From NCBI RefSeq assembly GCF_024347295.1, contig NZ_AP025458.1:2976001-3040000 (forward strand): a DNA stretch of 64,000 nucleotides, given 5' to 3'. The number at the start of each line of letters is the position of its first letter. Positions within the stretch are counted from its first letter, which is position 1. Positions 23,148 to 33,241 of the stretch are shown piece after piece. A program made the translations under genes and the position numbers. This stretch comes from Vibrio artabrorum (GTDB taxonomy: Bacteria; Pseudomonadota; Gammaproteobacteria; Enterobacterales; Vibrionaceae). Below the pieces are notes generated by a model. It did not search any database, was not told where the DNA came from, and was given only the letters and a program-made list of their open reading frames with translations.

Positions 23148-24407
23148 TTACTGTCGACGCATTGCGTCAAAGAATTCATCGTTGGTTTTAGTCATTGCGA
23201 GTTTGTCGATAAGGAATTCCATTGCATCTGTTTCACCCATTGGGTGAACAATCTTACGCAGGATCCACATCTTCTGTAGTTCATCGCTTTTGGTAAGCAA
23301 CTCTTCGCGACGAGTACCAGAGCGGTTGAAATCAATCGCTGGGAATACACGCTTTTCAGCAATCTTACGGTTAAGGTGCAGTTCCATGTTACCTGTCCCT
23401 TTAAATTCTTCGTAGATTACTTCATCCATCTTAGAACCAGTATCAACCAGTGCTGTTGCGATGATGGTTAAGCTGCCGCCTTCTTCTACGTTACGCGCTG
23501 CACCGAAGAAACGCTTAGGACGATGAAGTGCATTCGCATCAACACCACCAGTCAGCACTTTTCCAGATGAAGGAATCACAGTGTTGTAAGCACGAGCTAG
23601 ACGAGTAATAGAATCCAATAGGATAACCACGTCTTTTTTGTGCTCAACAAGACGTTTCGCCTTCTCGATAACCATTTCGGCAACTTGTACGTGGCGAGAT
23701 GCTGGCTCATCGAAAGTCGAAGCAATCACTTCACCTTTTACTAGGCGTTGCATTTCTGTTACTTCTTCTGGGCGCTCATCGATCAGTAGAACCATTAGTT
23801 CACACTCAGGATGATTGCGAGCAATGCTTTGGGCAATATTTTGCAGAAGCATTGTCTTACCCGCTTTAGGTGGAGCAACAATCAGACCACGTTGACCTTT
23901 ACCAATTGGTGAAGCAAGGTCAAGAATTCGAGCTGTGATATCTTCAGTTGCACCATTACCTGCTTCCATCACCATACGTTCGTTGGCATGAAGAGGAGTC
24001 AAGTTTTCGAAAAGAATCTTGTTACGAGCGTTGTCTGGCTTGTCGTAGTTAACCGTGTTTACTTTAAGCAGTGCAAAGTAACGCTCGCCATCTTTAGGTG
24101 GACGGATTTTACCGCCAATAGAGTCACCCGTGCGAAGGTTAAAACGACGAATCTGGCTTGGTGATACGTAAATATCATCTGGCCCAGCAAGGTACGAGCT
24201 ATCGCCGCTACGCAGGAAACCAAAACCGTCTTGAAGAATTTCTAGAACACCATCACCAAAGATGTCCTCACCACTTTTTGCATGCGCTTTAAGGATGGAG
24301 AAGATAATGTCTTGTTTTCTTAAACGAGCTTGATTTTCAAGACCTAGGCTTTCGCTAAGTTTCACAAGTTCAGACACAGGTCTGTTCTTCAGTTCAGTAA
24401 GATTCAT
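23148..24407 (-). CDS. rho: Transcription termination factor Rho
   Basis: 419 residues, exactly the enterobacterial length. Hexameric RNA helicase that ends transcription at untranslated, C-rich RNA. The OSB-fold RNA-binding domain (about 48-118) carries [20 protein letters not shown]; the Walker A loop is PPKAGKT (179-185) and Walker B VVILLDS. I chose ATG at 24407 (MNLTELKN) although a TTG eight codons upstream stays open, because this matches the family start. A leader of over 100 nt precedes it, as expected for an autoregulated gene. Confidence 0.97.
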   Translation of the reverse strand: MNLTELKNRPVSELVKLSESLGLENQARLRKQDIIFSILKAHAKSGEDIFGDGVLEILQDGFGFLRSGDSSYLAGPDDIYVSPSQIRRFNLRTGDSIGGKIRPPKDGERYFALLKVNTVNYDKPDNARNKILFENLTPLHANERMVMEAGNGATEDITARILDLASPIGKGQRGLIVAPPKAGKTMLLQNIAQSIARNHPECELMVLLIDERPEEVTEMQRLVKGEVIASTFDEPASRHVQVAEMVIEKAKRLVEHKKDVVILLDSITRLARAYNTVIPSSGKVLTGGVDANALHRPKRFFGAARNVEEGGSLTIIATALVDTGSKMDEVIYEEFKGTGNMELHLNRKIAEKRVFPAIDFNRSGTRREELLTKSDELQKMWILRKIVHPMGETDAMEFLIDKLAMTKTNDEFFDAMRRQ

Positions 24408-24556
24408 AGTGGTGGAAGTTTGTTTAGTCAAAATAGGATCTGTTTTCTTAAGTTAAGAAGGATTTGGTCACAGGCTCGACCAAGAAGAGAATTTGTTCAA
24501 TTAACGTGCGATAAATTAGCACTAAAACTAAGACTAGTCTATAGCTTAGAAAAAAC

Positions 24557-24587
24557 AAAACCGCGCATTTGTTAACTGCACGGTTTC
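24557..24587 (-). terminator. Terminator of trxA
   Basis: AAACCGCGCA / TGCACGGTTT (24558-24567 / 24577-24586) with one wobble pair on the minus strand and a short T run, between trxA and the rho leader. Confidence 0.7.
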
Positions 24588-24606
24588 TTTTCAGTTACTC
24601 ACCTGA

Positions 24607-24933
24607 TTATAGGTTCGCGTCTAGGAACTCTTTAAGCTGAGTTTTAGACAACGCACCCACTTTAGTCGCAGCTACGCCGCCATCTTTAAAAAGAAGTAGC
24701 GTTGGAATACCGCGAATACCAAATTTTGGTGGAGTACCAGCATTTTGGTCGATATTTAATTTACCGATTGTGAGCTTGCCTTCGTACTCGTCTGCGATTT
24801 CATCGAGAATTGGCGCAATCATTTTACATGGACCACACCATTCAGCCCAAAAATCAACAAGAACCGGGCCTGCAGCATTGATTACATCGTTATCAAAACC
24901 GTCATCAGTTAGCTGCAAAATCTTATCACTCAT
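24607..24933 (-). CDS. trxA: Thioredoxin 1
   Basis: 108 residues. General cytoplasmic disulfide reductase. The active site is WCGPC in [14 protein letters not shown]; the cis-proline lies in [11 protein letters not shown]. The start at MSDKILQ is set by GGAG seven bases upstream and by family length; a TTG four codons earlier is in frame but less likely. It is upstream of rho and divergent from rhlB, as in E. coli. Confidence 0.97.
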   Translation of the reverse strand: MSDKILQLTDDGFDNDVINAAGPVLVDFWAEWCGPCKMIAPILDEIADEYEGKLTIGKLNIDQNAGTPPKFGIRGIPTLLLFKDGGVAATKVGALSKTQLKEFLDANL

Positions 24934-25044
24934 CTTCCACTCCAATGTGTTTTTTAGAACTGGTTGGATGATAACCAGTAAATAGATGCCCTATTGGAAT
25001 GTATTTACTTTCGTATTGCAAGCTTAAGCTGATATTCTATAGCA

Positions 25045-26355
25045 ATGAAAAAGACACATATCACAGAGCAAAAGTTCGCCGACTTGGATTTACTTCCTCA
25101 AGTCATTGAAGGATTGGAAAAAAAAGGGTTTGATTACTGCACCCCTATCCAAGCCTTGGCGCTCCCGGTACTGCTCACCGGCCAAGACATTGCAGGCCAG
25201 GCCCAAACGGGCACTGGTAAAACGCTTGCGTTTCTTACTGCTACTTTTAACCACCTATTAAAAACACCTGAGCATGAAGGGCGTAAGCCTAACCAGCCGC
25301 GTGCAATTATTATGGCACCAACGCGTGAGCTAGCGATTCAGATCTTTAACGATGCTGACTCTCTCGTTGCAAGCACGGGTATCAAGGCAGCGCTGGCTTA
25401 CGGTGGCGAAAGCTACGACAAGCAACAGGGTAAAATTGAAGAAGGTGCAGACATCCTAATCGGGACGACTGGCCGTATCATCGACTTTTACAAGCAGAAG
25501 GTGTTTAACCTCAATCATATTCAAGCCGTTGTGCTTGATGAAGCTGACCGTATGTTTGATCTCGGCTTCATAAAAGATATCCGCTTCTTGTTCCGTCGTA
25601 TGCCAGAACCTAAAGATCGTCTGAACATGTTGTTCTCTGCGACGCTGTCTTACCGCGTACAAGAACTTGCGTTCGAACACATGCACAACCCTGAGCATGT
25701 CGTTGTTGAACCTGAGCGCAAGACTGGTCACCGTATTCAAGAAGAACTTTTCTACCCTTCTAACGAACATAAGATGGCGCTTCTACAAACGTTAATCGAA
25801 GAAGAATGGCCAGATCGCGCGATCATCTTCGCTAACACCAAGCACAAATGTGAATCCGTTTGGGGCCACCTGGCTGCCGATGGTCACCGTGTTGGTCTGC
25901 TAACCGGTGATGTCCCACAGAAGAAGCGTGAAAAGATTCTTGAGCAATTCACTCAAGGCGAAGTTGACCTGCTTGTCGCAACCGATGTTGCCGCTCGTGG
26001 CCTGCACATCCCTCAAGTCACTCACGTATTCAACTTTGACCTACCAGACGATTGCGAAGACTACGTTCACCGTATCGGCCGTACAGGTCGTGCTGGCGAA
26101 AGCGGCCACTCAATCAGTTTTGCTTGTGAAGATTACGCTATCAACTTGCCACCAATCGAAGAGTACATTGAGCACGCTATCCCGATGTCTGACTACGATG
26201 CTTCGGCACTATTAGAAGATCTGCCAGCACCATTGCGCTTACGCACACGTAACCCGCAACAACGCCGCTCAAACAACAATGGCCCACGCAACGGTAACCG
26301 TAAACCAAACCCGAATCGTCGCCCACGCCAACCGCGTCATAACAAGGAAGCTTAG
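25045..26355 (+). CDS. rhlB: DEAD-box RNA helicase RhlB
   Basis: 436 residues. Helicase of the RNA degradosome that unwinds mRNA for RNase E and PNPase. Motifs in order: Q motif [13 protein letters not shown], Walker [19 protein letters not shown] in [16 protein letters not shown] in LFSATLS, and [10 protein letters not shown]. The tail from about 395 is rich in R, N and P and probably binds RNA. gppA follows after 6 bp, and the two are co-transcribed. Confidence 0.96.
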   Translation: MKKTHITEQKFADLDLLPQVIEGLEKKGFDYCTPIQALALPVLLTGQDIAGQAQTGTGKTLAFLTATFNHLLKTPEHEGRKPNQPRAIIMAPTRELAIQIFNDADSLVASTGIKAALAYGGESYDKQQGKIEEGADILIGTTGRIIDFYKQKVFNLNHIQAVVLDEADRMFDLGFIKDIRFLFRRMPEPKDRLNMLFSATLSYRVQELAFEHMHNPEHVVVEPERKTGHRIQEELFYPSNEHKMALLQTLIEEEWPDRAIIFANTKHKCESVWGHLAADGHRVGLLTGDVPQKKREKILEQFTQGEVDLLVATDVAARGLHIPQVTHVFNFDLPDDCEDYVHRIGRTGRAGESGHSISFACEDYAINLPPIEEYIEHAIPMSDYDASALLEDLPAPLRLRTRNPQQRRSNNNGPRNGNRKPNPNRRPRQPRHNKEA

Positions 26356-26361
26356 TCGCTT

Positions 26362-27855
26362 ATGAGTCAAACAGTGTCGCCCCCGCTTTACGCTGCAATC
26401 GACCTCGGATCGAACAGTTTTCATATGCTCGTTGTACGTCATATTGACGGCAGCGTTCAAACCATGGCTAAGATTAAACGCAAAGTGCGTTTAGCCGCTG
26501 GCTTAAATGAAAATAATGCGCTTAGCACAGAAGCTATGCAGCGCGGCTGGGACTGTTTGAGTCTCTTTGCAGAGCGACTGCAAGACATTCCAAAAGACAA
26601 TATCCGCATTGTCGGTACCGCAACTCTACGTACCGCGACCAATGTGGATATATTTCTAGAAAAAGCCAACCAGATACTCGGTTATGACATCAACGTTATT
26701 TCGGGCGAAGAAGAAGCGGCGACCATCTACAAAGGCGTAGCCCATACTTCTGGTGGTAGTGGCCGCCGACTGGTTGTCGATATTGGCGGTGCAAGTACCG
26801 AGATGATCATTGGTGAGGGCTTCTCAGCCAAAGCATTGACTAGCCTAAAAATGGGTTGTGTTACTTGGCTTGAACGCCACTTTAAAGATCGCCAACTCAC
26901 CGCAACCAACTTTAATAATGCTATTGAAGCCGCAAAATCAACGTTGGTTCCAATCCTTGAACGCTACACTGATATCGGCTGGGACGTGTGTGTCGGTGCC
27001 AGTGGCACAGTTCAAGCTTTGCAAGAAATCATGTTGGCACAAGGTATGGATGAGGTCATTACTCACGCCAAACTGAAACGCCTACAAAAACAAGCGATGG
27101 CAGCAGAGCGACTTGAAGAATTAGAAATTGAAGGGTTAACCCTTGAACGTGCTCTCGTATTCCCGAGTGGTCTGTCAATTCTAATTGCTGTCTTTGAGAT
27201 ACTTAAAATAGATTCAATGACTCTCGCGGGCGGTGCACTCCGTGAAGGCCTGGCTTATGAGATGGTAGATGAGTTACGACAAGAAGATATTCGAGCTCGC
27301 ACTATTGCGAGTGTTCAGTCTCGCTACCAAATAGATACCATTTACGGGGAGCAAGTCGCATCGTTAGCACAATCTCTGTTTGAACAAGCTGGGGCAAGTG
27401 CATGGGTATCAGAACCTCAAGCTGGTGTCCTTTTACAAACGGCCGCTAAACTGCACGAGATTGGTTTAACCATCGATTTCAAAAAAGGCGGCGAACACAG
27501 CGCGTACTTACTCCAAAACTCAGATTTACCTGGTTTTACACGTGCTCAAAAATACTATCTCGGAGAACTCGTGCGTCGCTACCATGAGCAACTAACGTCA
27601 TTGCCAGAGCAACACGCTATCTCGGGCACCAGCAGCAAGCGTATTTTACGTATTCTTCGTTTGGCGATTTTGTTGACTCACCGTCGTAACCCCGACCTTG
27701 AACCACAAGTGACATTAACGGCACAAGAGGACAAGCTAACATTGAGTCTGTCAGAGCAATGGCTAGCCAGCAACCCACTCACAGCTGCTGAATTGGAAAT
27801 TGAGTCGAACCGTCAGACAGATATCGGTTGGCCGCTCAACATCGAATGTCTTTGA
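26362..27855 (+). CDS. gppA: Guanosine-5'-triphosphate,3'-diphosphate pyrophosphatase GppA
   Basis: 497 residues, Ppx/GppA family of the actin/Hsp70 fold. Converts pppGpp to ppGpp during the stringent response and may also degrade polyphosphate. The phosphate-1 loop [16 protein letters not shown] is at 12-27 and the phosphate-2 motif [14 protein letters not shown] at about 139-152; an HD-like helical C-terminal domain follows (about 315-497). It lies directly downstream of rhlB, as in E. coli. Confidence 0.95.
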   Translation: MSQTVSPPLYAAIDLGSNSFHMLVVRHIDGSVQTMAKIKRKVRLAAGLNENNALSTEAMQRGWDCLSLFAERLQDIPKDNIRIVGTATLRTATNVDIFLEKANQILGYDINVISGEEEAATIYKGVAHTSGGSGRRLVVDIGGASTEMIIGEGFSAKALTSLKMGCVTWLERHFKDRQLTATNFNNAIEAAKSTLVPILERYTDIGWDVCVGASGTVQALQEIMLAQGMDEVITHAKLKRLQKQAMAAERLEELEIEGLTLERALVFPSGLSILIAVFEILKIDSMTLAGGALREGLAYEMVDELRQEDIRARTIASVQSRYQIDTIYGEQVASLAQSLFEQAGASAWVSEPQAGVLLQTAAKLHEIGLTIDFKKGGEHSAYLLQNSDLPGFTRAQKYYLGELVRRYHEQLTSLPEQHAISGTSSKRILRILRLAILLTHRRNPDLEPQVTLTAQEDKLTLSLSEQWLASNPLTAAELEIESNRQTDIGWPLNIECL

Positions 27856-27881
27856 TATTAACTATCTGATACTAGGCATTA

Positions 27882-27917
27882 AAAAAGCCCAAGTTAGCGT
27901 ACTAACTTGGGCTTTTT
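27882..27917. terminator. Bidirectional terminator between gppA and yhhQ
   Basis: 16-bp perfect stem AAAAAGCCCAAGTTAG (27882-27897) with CTAACTTGGGCTTTTT (27902-27917), a 4-nt loop and T runs on both strands, serving two convergent genes. Confidence 0.93.
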
Positions 27918-27964
27918 CTTATCGGCATCATATCCATTTGACGTAATGAAGCGCCCCTTAAAGT

Positions 27965-28636
27965 CTACACATTAACGCCGGTTGCTTTAAAGTCAGGGTT
28001 CACAGTCGTCAACTTCTTAACGATGTAGTTCAAAAGCACACCGTACATTGGTACAAACAGACCTAAGCTGATGATAAGTTTGAAGCCGTAATCAACCAAC
28101 GCAATTTCAGTCCAGTGTTCAGCCATGAATGGATCTGGGCTTTGGTAGAAAGCAATTGCAAAGAACGCGATAGTATCAATGGCATTACCGAATAGCGTTG
28201 AACACGTTGGGGCAACCCACCACTGTTTAAGCTGACGCAGACGGTTAAAAACGTGCACATCTAAGATCTGACCGAGTAAATAAGCCATGAAGCTCGTGGC
28301 GGCAATACGTGCAACAAATAAGTTGAACTCACCCAGCTGGCTAAACCCTTGGAATGAACCTTCAAAGAACACCACTGATAAGAAATAAGAAACAGCCAGT
28401 GCCGGCAACATCACTAAAAAAATGATTTTACGAGCAAGCTGCGCGCCAAAAATGCGTACGGTCAGATCGGTCGCGAGGAAGATAAACGGGAAAGTGAAAG
28501 CGCCCCAAGTGGTGTGCATACCGAAGACGGTAAAAGGGATCTGAACCAAATAGTTACTTGATGCAATAATGATCAAGTGGAACAAAACTAGTAGTGCTAA
28601 GGCTTTGCGCTGTTGCGCAGGGGTAAAGTTACTCAT
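27965..28636 (-). CDS. yhhQ: Queuosine precursor transporter YhhQ
   Basis: 223 residues, about six membrane segments (COG1738/DUF165). YhhQ imports 7-cyano- and 7-aminomethyl-7-deazaguanine for queuosine in tRNA. TTWGAFTFPFIFLATDLTVRIFG and GQILDVHVFNRLR closely match E. coli YhhQ. The start MSNFTPAQQRK follows AAAAAGG at good spacing; an in-frame start 17 codons upstream would run through the riboswitch and is rejected. A preQ1-type riboswitch overlaps the ribosome site. Confidence 0.94.
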   Translation of the reverse strand: MSNFTPAQQRKALALLVLFHLIIIASSNYLVQIPFTVFGMHTTWGAFTFPFIFLATDLTVRIFGAQLARKIIFLVMLPALAVSYFLSVVFFEGSFQGFSQLGEFNLFVARIAATSFMAYLLGQILDVHVFNRLRQLKQWWVAPTCSTLFGNAIDTIAFFAIAFYQSPDPFMAEHWTEIALVDYGFKLIISLGLFVPMYGVLLNYIVKKLTTVNPDFKATGVNV

Positions 28637-28641
28637 GCTGT

Positions 28642-28678
28642 ACCTTTTTAGTTTGGTTTGGGGGTGAGGGAACCCAAA
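28642..28678 (-). promoter_or_regulatory. PreQ1-I type riboswitch of yhhQ
   Basis: On the minus strand the leader reads stem TTTGGG (28678-28673), a 10-nt loop TTCCCTCACC, closing stem CCCAAA (28662-28657), then an A-rich tail CCAAACTAAAAAGG. This is the H-type pseudoknot layout of the preQ1-I class, with the same 10-nt loop length as the Thermoanaerobacter tengcongensis aptamer; loop CC would pair with the GG at 28644-28643. That GG is the yhhQ Shine-Dalgarno, so ligand binding should block translation. The call rests on structure by eye and on the transported ligand. Confidence 0.72.
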
Positions 28679-28770
28679 TCGAGTCATTTCTTCGAATAAA
28701 CCAAGAAAGCTCTTACCAATAATGTGAATGAAAAAATGTATCTATAAATTGCTCTATTGAGCGGCGGGCG

Positions 28771-28798
28771 ATTATACATTAATCAATATTGGCTGCAA
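28771..28798 (-). promoter_or_regulatory. Promoter of yhhQ
   Basis: -35 TTGCAG (28793-28798), 16-bp spacer, -10 TATAAT (28771-28776) on the minus strand, about 85 nt upstream of the riboswitch. Confidence 0.55.
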
Positions 28799-28896
28799 CG
28801 GTGAGAACAAACGCAAACGTTTATTCTCACTTTTATTGGTGAATAGCGCTAGAAGCTGTGTTTTAAAAGCCAAGTTTTTAGAAGCAATGCTAAACG

Positions 28897-29208
28897 CTAG
28901 AAACCACGTTTAAACAGCGTCGCAAGATAATCAAACTCTTCTCGGCTTTCTTCAGCGTTTAACGACTCAAACCAGATGGATTCACTGTAATGTTCAGACT
29001 TTAAGAACATTCGGCAACCTTCAAAATCAATCAACCAAGAATGCATATCGGCGTCCCATTGTTTTTCAACAACTGACGCTGACAGCAATGCCACCAACTT
29101 CTCACCTAATACTTCGTAAGAATCAAAATCAAAACTTGGAGACGTAATCAATAAACGTCCTTCTGCCGCCAAATACTCTCTCAAGCCAAATTCAGTTTGT
29201 GTTGTCAT
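28897..29208 (-). CDS. Small conserved protein, DUF3630-like
   Basis: 103 residues, acidic, no signal peptide or membrane segment. The composition and conserved aromatic positions (DFDSYEVLGEKL, WDADMHSWLIDFEGCRMFLKSEHYSESIWFESL) fit the vibrio family DUF3630, which I assign from memory with moderate certainty. Function unknown. It lies 76 bp downstream of recQ on the same strand and may share its transcript. Confidence 0.7.
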   Translation of the reverse strand: MTTQTEFGLREYLAAEGRLLITSPSFDFDSYEVLGEKLVALLSASVVEKQWDADMHSWLIDFEGCRMFLKSEHYSESIWFESLNAEESREEFDYLATLFKRGF

Positions 29209-29284
29209 GCCCCTATCAACCTTATTCTTTTTCTATGAGCTTATTGTTTTATAAGCGATGACTTTTCTGAAAACGATCCTGCAA

Positions 29285-31123
29285 TTAGCCGTGTGTGGTG
29301 ATGTGGTCTTGAATCAAATCTAAGAATGGATCAGCGTACTTATCGAGTTTACGTTGACCAACACCATTCACTGCCAGCATCTCACCGTATGAGGTAGGCA
29401 GTATTTCAGCCATATCAATCAAGGTCGCGTCACTGAATACCACATAAGGCGGTAAACCATCTTCATCAGCGATCGATTTACGCAGCTTGCGCAGTTTCGC
29501 AAACAACTTCTTATCGTAGTTCTTACTGCTCAGTTTATCGGACTTAGCACTGCGCACCGCGGTATCTAAACGAGGCACAGCGAGCTCCAAAGACATCTCA
29601 CCACGCAGCAGCGGTCGGGCTTCTTCTGTTAGCTGTAATGTCGAGTTACGAGTGATGTTTTGAAACAACAAGCCTTTGTGAATCAGCTGTCGGAAGATAC
29701 TGATCCAGTAATCGTGGCTATGATCGCGGCCAATACCGTAGGTAGACAGCTTATCGTGGCCATTATCGCGCACGCGAATGTTCTGCATACCACGCATCAC
29801 TTCAACGACGTAACCCATACCAAATGACTGATTCACTCGGTACACACAAGACAACGCCTTTTGCGCTTCTTGGGTGGCATCAAAATGCTTGGGTGGATCG
29901 AGGCAGATGTCGCAGTTACCACATGGCTTCTCACGATACTCACCAAAGTAGTTGAGCAGAACCTGACGACGACAGGTTTGCGCTTCAGCAAAGGCACTCA
30001 TCGCATTCAACTTATGCATCTCAACCTGCTTTTGCGGGCCTTCTTCTTTCTCATCCAGCATACGACGCAGCCACCCCATATCTGCAGGGTCAAACAGCAT
30101 CATCGCTTCAGCAGGCAAACCATCACGCCCCGCGCGGCCAGTCTCTTGATAATAGGATTCGATATTACGAGGAATATCAAAGTGGACCACAAAACGTACA
30201 TTGGGTTTGTTGATGCCCATACCGAAGGCCACTGTGGCAACTACGATCTGAATATCATCACGTTGGAAAGCTTCTTGAACGTAAGCACGCTCATCGGTGT
30301 CCATTCCAGCGTGATAACCTGCGGCGCGAAGACCGTTATTGCACAGCTTCTCAGTCACCATCTCCACTTTCTTACGGCTGCCACAGTAGATGATGCCACA
30401 ATTGCCTTTCTGTGTTTCTAGGTAACGAACTACCTGAGACACAGGTTTGTGTTTCTCAACTAGGTTGTAACGAATATTAGGGCGATCGAAGCTGCCTAAG
30501 TACGTGTGCGGCTCCACCAACTGCAAACGCGAGATAATATCTTTGCGCGTCGCATCATCTGCGGTTGCTGTTAACGCCATATAAGGAACATGCGGGAAAT
30601 ACTGCTTCAGCTGGCCTAATGATGCGTATTCAGGGCGGAAGTCGTGTCCCCATTGAGAGATACAGTGCGCTTCATCGACCGCAATCATCGAAAGCGACAA
30701 ACCTTGCAGGCGCTCGATAAAATCACGCATCAATACCCGCTCTGGCGACACATACACCATTTTCAGCTGACCTGAGTTCATGCGATTGAACACATTCAAC
30801 AATTGGTCGCGTGGCATTGAGGAGTTAATACACTCTGCGGCAACACCATTGGCCTTCAGTTGGTCAACTTGGTCTTTCATCAATGAGATCAGCGGCGAGA
30901 TCACCAGCGTCAACCCTTCTCGAACCAAAGCTGGTATTTGGTAACACAGAGACTTACCCCCACCCGTTGGCATGATCACTAAGCTGTCTTTGCCTTCAAT
31001 AGCCAAATCAATGACCTCTTGCTGACCATCGCGAAAGCTTTGATAACCAAAGACATCTTGTAAGATATCTTGCGCATCATTCGCGGGAGTGGGTATGGGC
31101 TCAGCAATCAGAGTGGCGGTCAT
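29285..31123 (-). CDS. recQ: ATP-dependent DNA helicase RecQ
   Basis: 612 residues. 3'-5' helicase of the RecF recombination pathway. Walker A is MPTGGGKSLCYQ, Walker B DEAH in VDEAHCISQWGHDFRPEY, and TGRAGRDG is motif VI. The RecQ C-terminal zinc site is CRRQ...CGNCDIC, followed by a winged helix, and the HRDC domain occupies the last 80 or so residues (LRKSIADEDGLPPYVVF). Divergent from rarD. Confidence 0.97.
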   Translation of the reverse strand: MTATLIAEPIPTPANDAQDILQDVFGYQSFRDGQQEVIDLAIEGKDSLVIMPTGGGKSLCYQIPALVREGLTLVISPLISLMKDQVDQLKANGVAAECINSSMPRDQLLNVFNRMNSGQLKMVYVSPERVLMRDFIERLQGLSLSMIAVDEAHCISQWGHDFRPEYASLGQLKQYFPHVPYMALTATADDATRKDIISRLQLVEPHTYLGSFDRPNIRYNLVEKHKPVSQVVRYLETQKGNCGIIYCGSRKKVEMVTEKLCNNGLRAAGYHAGMDTDERAYVQEAFQRDDIQIVVATVAFGMGINKPNVRFVVHFDIPRNIESYYQETGRAGRDGLPAEAMMLFDPADMGWLRRMLDEKEEGPQKQVEMHKLNAMSAFAEAQTCRRQVLLNYFGEYREKPCGNCDICLDPPKHFDATQEAQKALSCVYRVNQSFGMGYVVEVMRGMQNIRVRDNGHDKLSTYGIGRDHSHDYWISIFRQLIHKGLLFQNITRNSTLQLTEEARPLLRGEMSLELAVPRLDTAVRSAKSDKLSSKNYDKKLFAKLRKLRKSIADEDGLPPYVVFSDATLIDMAEILPTSYGEMLAVNGVGQRKLDKYADPFLDLIQDHITTHG

Positions 31124-31303
31124 TGTGGTTCCTAATCAAGGTATAAAGTCAGCATGCAGCATTGGCAAGCAAGGCGCACATTGTAGAGGGGAACGCTGGC
31201 GAATTAAACCGCAAATTGTTAGGTGAAAAGGGTTATCACTCCTATACTGACCAACTCTTTTTATAAATCTTATTAATAAGCACCCAGTGCTAGAGAAAGT
31301 GAC

Positions 31304-32212
31304 ATGACACAAGACGAACAACAACGTACACGACAGGGTATTTTACTTGCCGTTGCTGCCTACACTATCTGGGGGATCGCACCCATATATTTCAAATCTT
31401 TAAGTGACGTTTCCCCACTTGAGATTCTCAGCCACCGTGTCGTATGGTCTTTTTTCTTACTCGCTTTTCTACTGCACATGAGTCGTGGCTGGCGTAAGGT
31501 TCGAGACACCCTCACCTCAAAACCCAAAATGCTCTATTTGGTCGCGACGTCTATTTTGGTGGGTGCTAACTGGCTAATCTTTATCTGGGCAGTCAACTCC
31601 AATCACATGCTCGATGCCAGTTTGGGCTATTACATCAACCCGCTGATTAACGTGTTACTCGGGATGCTCTTCCTTGGCGAACGCTTACGCAAGCTTCAAT
31701 GGTTTGCCGTTAGTCTTGCTGCAATTGGCGTGATCATTCAATTGATCGCGTTTGGCTCTGTGCCAATCGTTGCTATTGCCCTCGCCTTCAGCTTTGGGAT
31801 CTATGGCCTACTGCGTAAGAAAGTCAGCTTAGAAGCACAAACCGGCTTATTCATTGAGACATTAGTGATGCTGCCCCTCGCGGCAACCTACTTACTGTTT
31901 ATCGCAGACAGCACAACCTCGAATTTCTCGATGAACCCAATGCAACTCAATCTATTACTGGTTGCAGCCGGTGTGATCACTACGGTTCCATTGCTGTGTT
32001 TTACTGGTGCAGCAACCCGATTAAAGCTATCAACACTCGGTTTCTTCCAGTACATTGGCCCAAGCTTGATGTTCTTACTGGCGGTTCTGATTTACGGTGA
32101 AGCCTTTACCTCAGACAAAGCGATTACCTTCGCCTTTATTTGGGGAGCGTTGGTGATATTCAGCTTTGATGGTCTGCGTAATAACAATAAGAACAAACGC
32201 GCTAAACAGTAA
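31304..32212 (+). CDS. rarD: EamA-family transporter RarD
   Basis: 302 residues with about ten membrane segments in two EamA halves, starting AAYTIWGIAPIYFKSLSDVSPLEILSHRVVWSFFLL, the RarD hallmark. RarD was named from chloramphenicol sensitivity in Pseudomonas; its true substrate is not established. The ATG follows AGAGAAAG. It is divergent from recQ. Confidence 0.9.
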   Translation: MTQDEQQRTRQGILLAVAAYTIWGIAPIYFKSLSDVSPLEILSHRVVWSFFLLAFLLHMSRGWRKVRDTLTSKPKMLYLVATSILVGANWLIFIWAVNSNHMLDASLGYYINPLINVLLGMLFLGERLRKLQWFAVSLAAIGVIIQLIAFGSVPIVAIALAFSFGIYGLLRKKVSLEAQTGLFIETLVMLPLAATYLLFIADSTTSNFSMNPMQLNLLLVAAGVITTVPLLCFTGAATRLKLSTLGFFQYIGPSLMFLLAVLIYGEAFTSDKAITFAFIWGALVIFSFDGLRNNNKNKRAKQ

Positions 32213-32384
32213 GGTTTTACAAGCCCGCCGGAATACGAAGATGTTGCTTTTCAGCGCCACTTTAGGGGTTACTCCCTCGAAAATTAACCAGATGTTGATC
32301 ATTTACAATTAGCTGATTTGAAATCACGGTAAGCTGCGGCCATCAACAGCAACCAAACAGAATAACCGAGTTATTGGAACAGAT

Positions 32385-33047
32385 ATGAACGAAGTCACCA
32401 TACTGATCACCCTAGCCTCTATCCACTTCATCGCTTTGATGAGCCCCGGCCCAGACTTTGCGTTAGTCGTGCAAAATGCGACGCGTCACGGCCGCCAAAC
32501 CGGCTTGTACATCGCGCTTGGTTTATCTTGTGGGATCTTGCTGCACTCACTGCTGAGCCTGACAGGCATCAGTTACCTTGTCCACCAGCAACCAACTCTA
32601 TTTGCGATCATACAATTGGCTGGGGGCAGCTACTTGTTGTATCTCGGTTTCGGGGCATTAAAAGCAACATGGCAGATCATCCAACATCATGATGATGACT
32701 TAGAGGTCGTCAACGCAAAAGACCTGATTCTCACCAACAAACGAGATGCATTTTCTAAAGGGTTTATGACCAACATTCTCAATCCAAAGGCTTTGGTGTT
32801 CTTTATCAGCTTGATGTCGAGCTTAGTGCCTGCCGACATGTCTCTGGCGGGTAAAGGCTTTGCGCTCATCATTCTATTTGGTCTATCTCTGTTTTGGTTC
32901 TCGCTTCTAGCGTGGATGCTTTCAACCAAAGCGCTGCAGAAAAAACTGCATGAAGCGACCGTTTACATCGATGCTTTGTGTGGTGCCGTTTTTACGATTA
33001 TCGGTTTGAGCATTCTTTGGCAGTCGCTGTCTGGTTTAATCGCTTAA
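32385..33047 (+). CDS. LysE/RhtB-family amino-acid exporter
   Basis: 220 residues, about six membrane segments. The N-terminal signature MSPGPDFALVVQNATRHGRQTGLYIALG and the mid-protein FMTNILNPKALVFFISL are typical of LysE/RhtB exporters of amino acids or homoserine lactones. The substrate cannot be told from sequence. It is monocistronic, 172 bp after rarD; the CsrB-type RNA begins about 200 bp downstream. Confidence 0.9.
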   Translation: MNEVTILITLASIHFIALMSPGPDFALVVQNATRHGRQTGLYIALGLSCGILLHSLLSLTGISYLVHQQPTLFAIIQLAGGSYLLYLGFGALKATWQIIQHHDDDLEVVNAKDLILTNKRDAFSKGFMTNILNPKALVFFISLMSSLVPADMSLAGKGFALIILFGLSLFWFSLLAWMLSTKALQKKLHEATVYIDALCGAVFTIIGLSILWQSLSGLIA

Positions 33048-33098
33048 ATTCGACTCATGACGCTTCTATCGAATAACCCTACCTTTTTACTCACAACT

Positions 33099-33118
33099 TT
33101 GTGCGAGATCTCGCACAA
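33099..33118. promoter_or_regulatory. VarA/GacA-type operator upstream of the CsrB RNA
   Basis: A perfect 20-bp palindrome, TTGTGCGAGATCTCGCACAA. Its core matches the BarA/UvrY-VarS/VarA-GacS/GacA upstream element (TGTAAG-N6-CTTACA; E. coli csrB TGTGAGAGATCTCTTACA). It lies about 130 bp before the likely RNA start, a normal distance for this site. Confidence 0.78.
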
Positions 33119-33241
33119 GCGAGTGAGTAAATATCGATACTTCACTACAAAATCAAGCACAACCCAACCCTAAGCAATTGAAATAAAATGATATGTACAT
33201 TTAGCATTCAAATAATTATTTAAAAAACTCGCTTATGCCCC

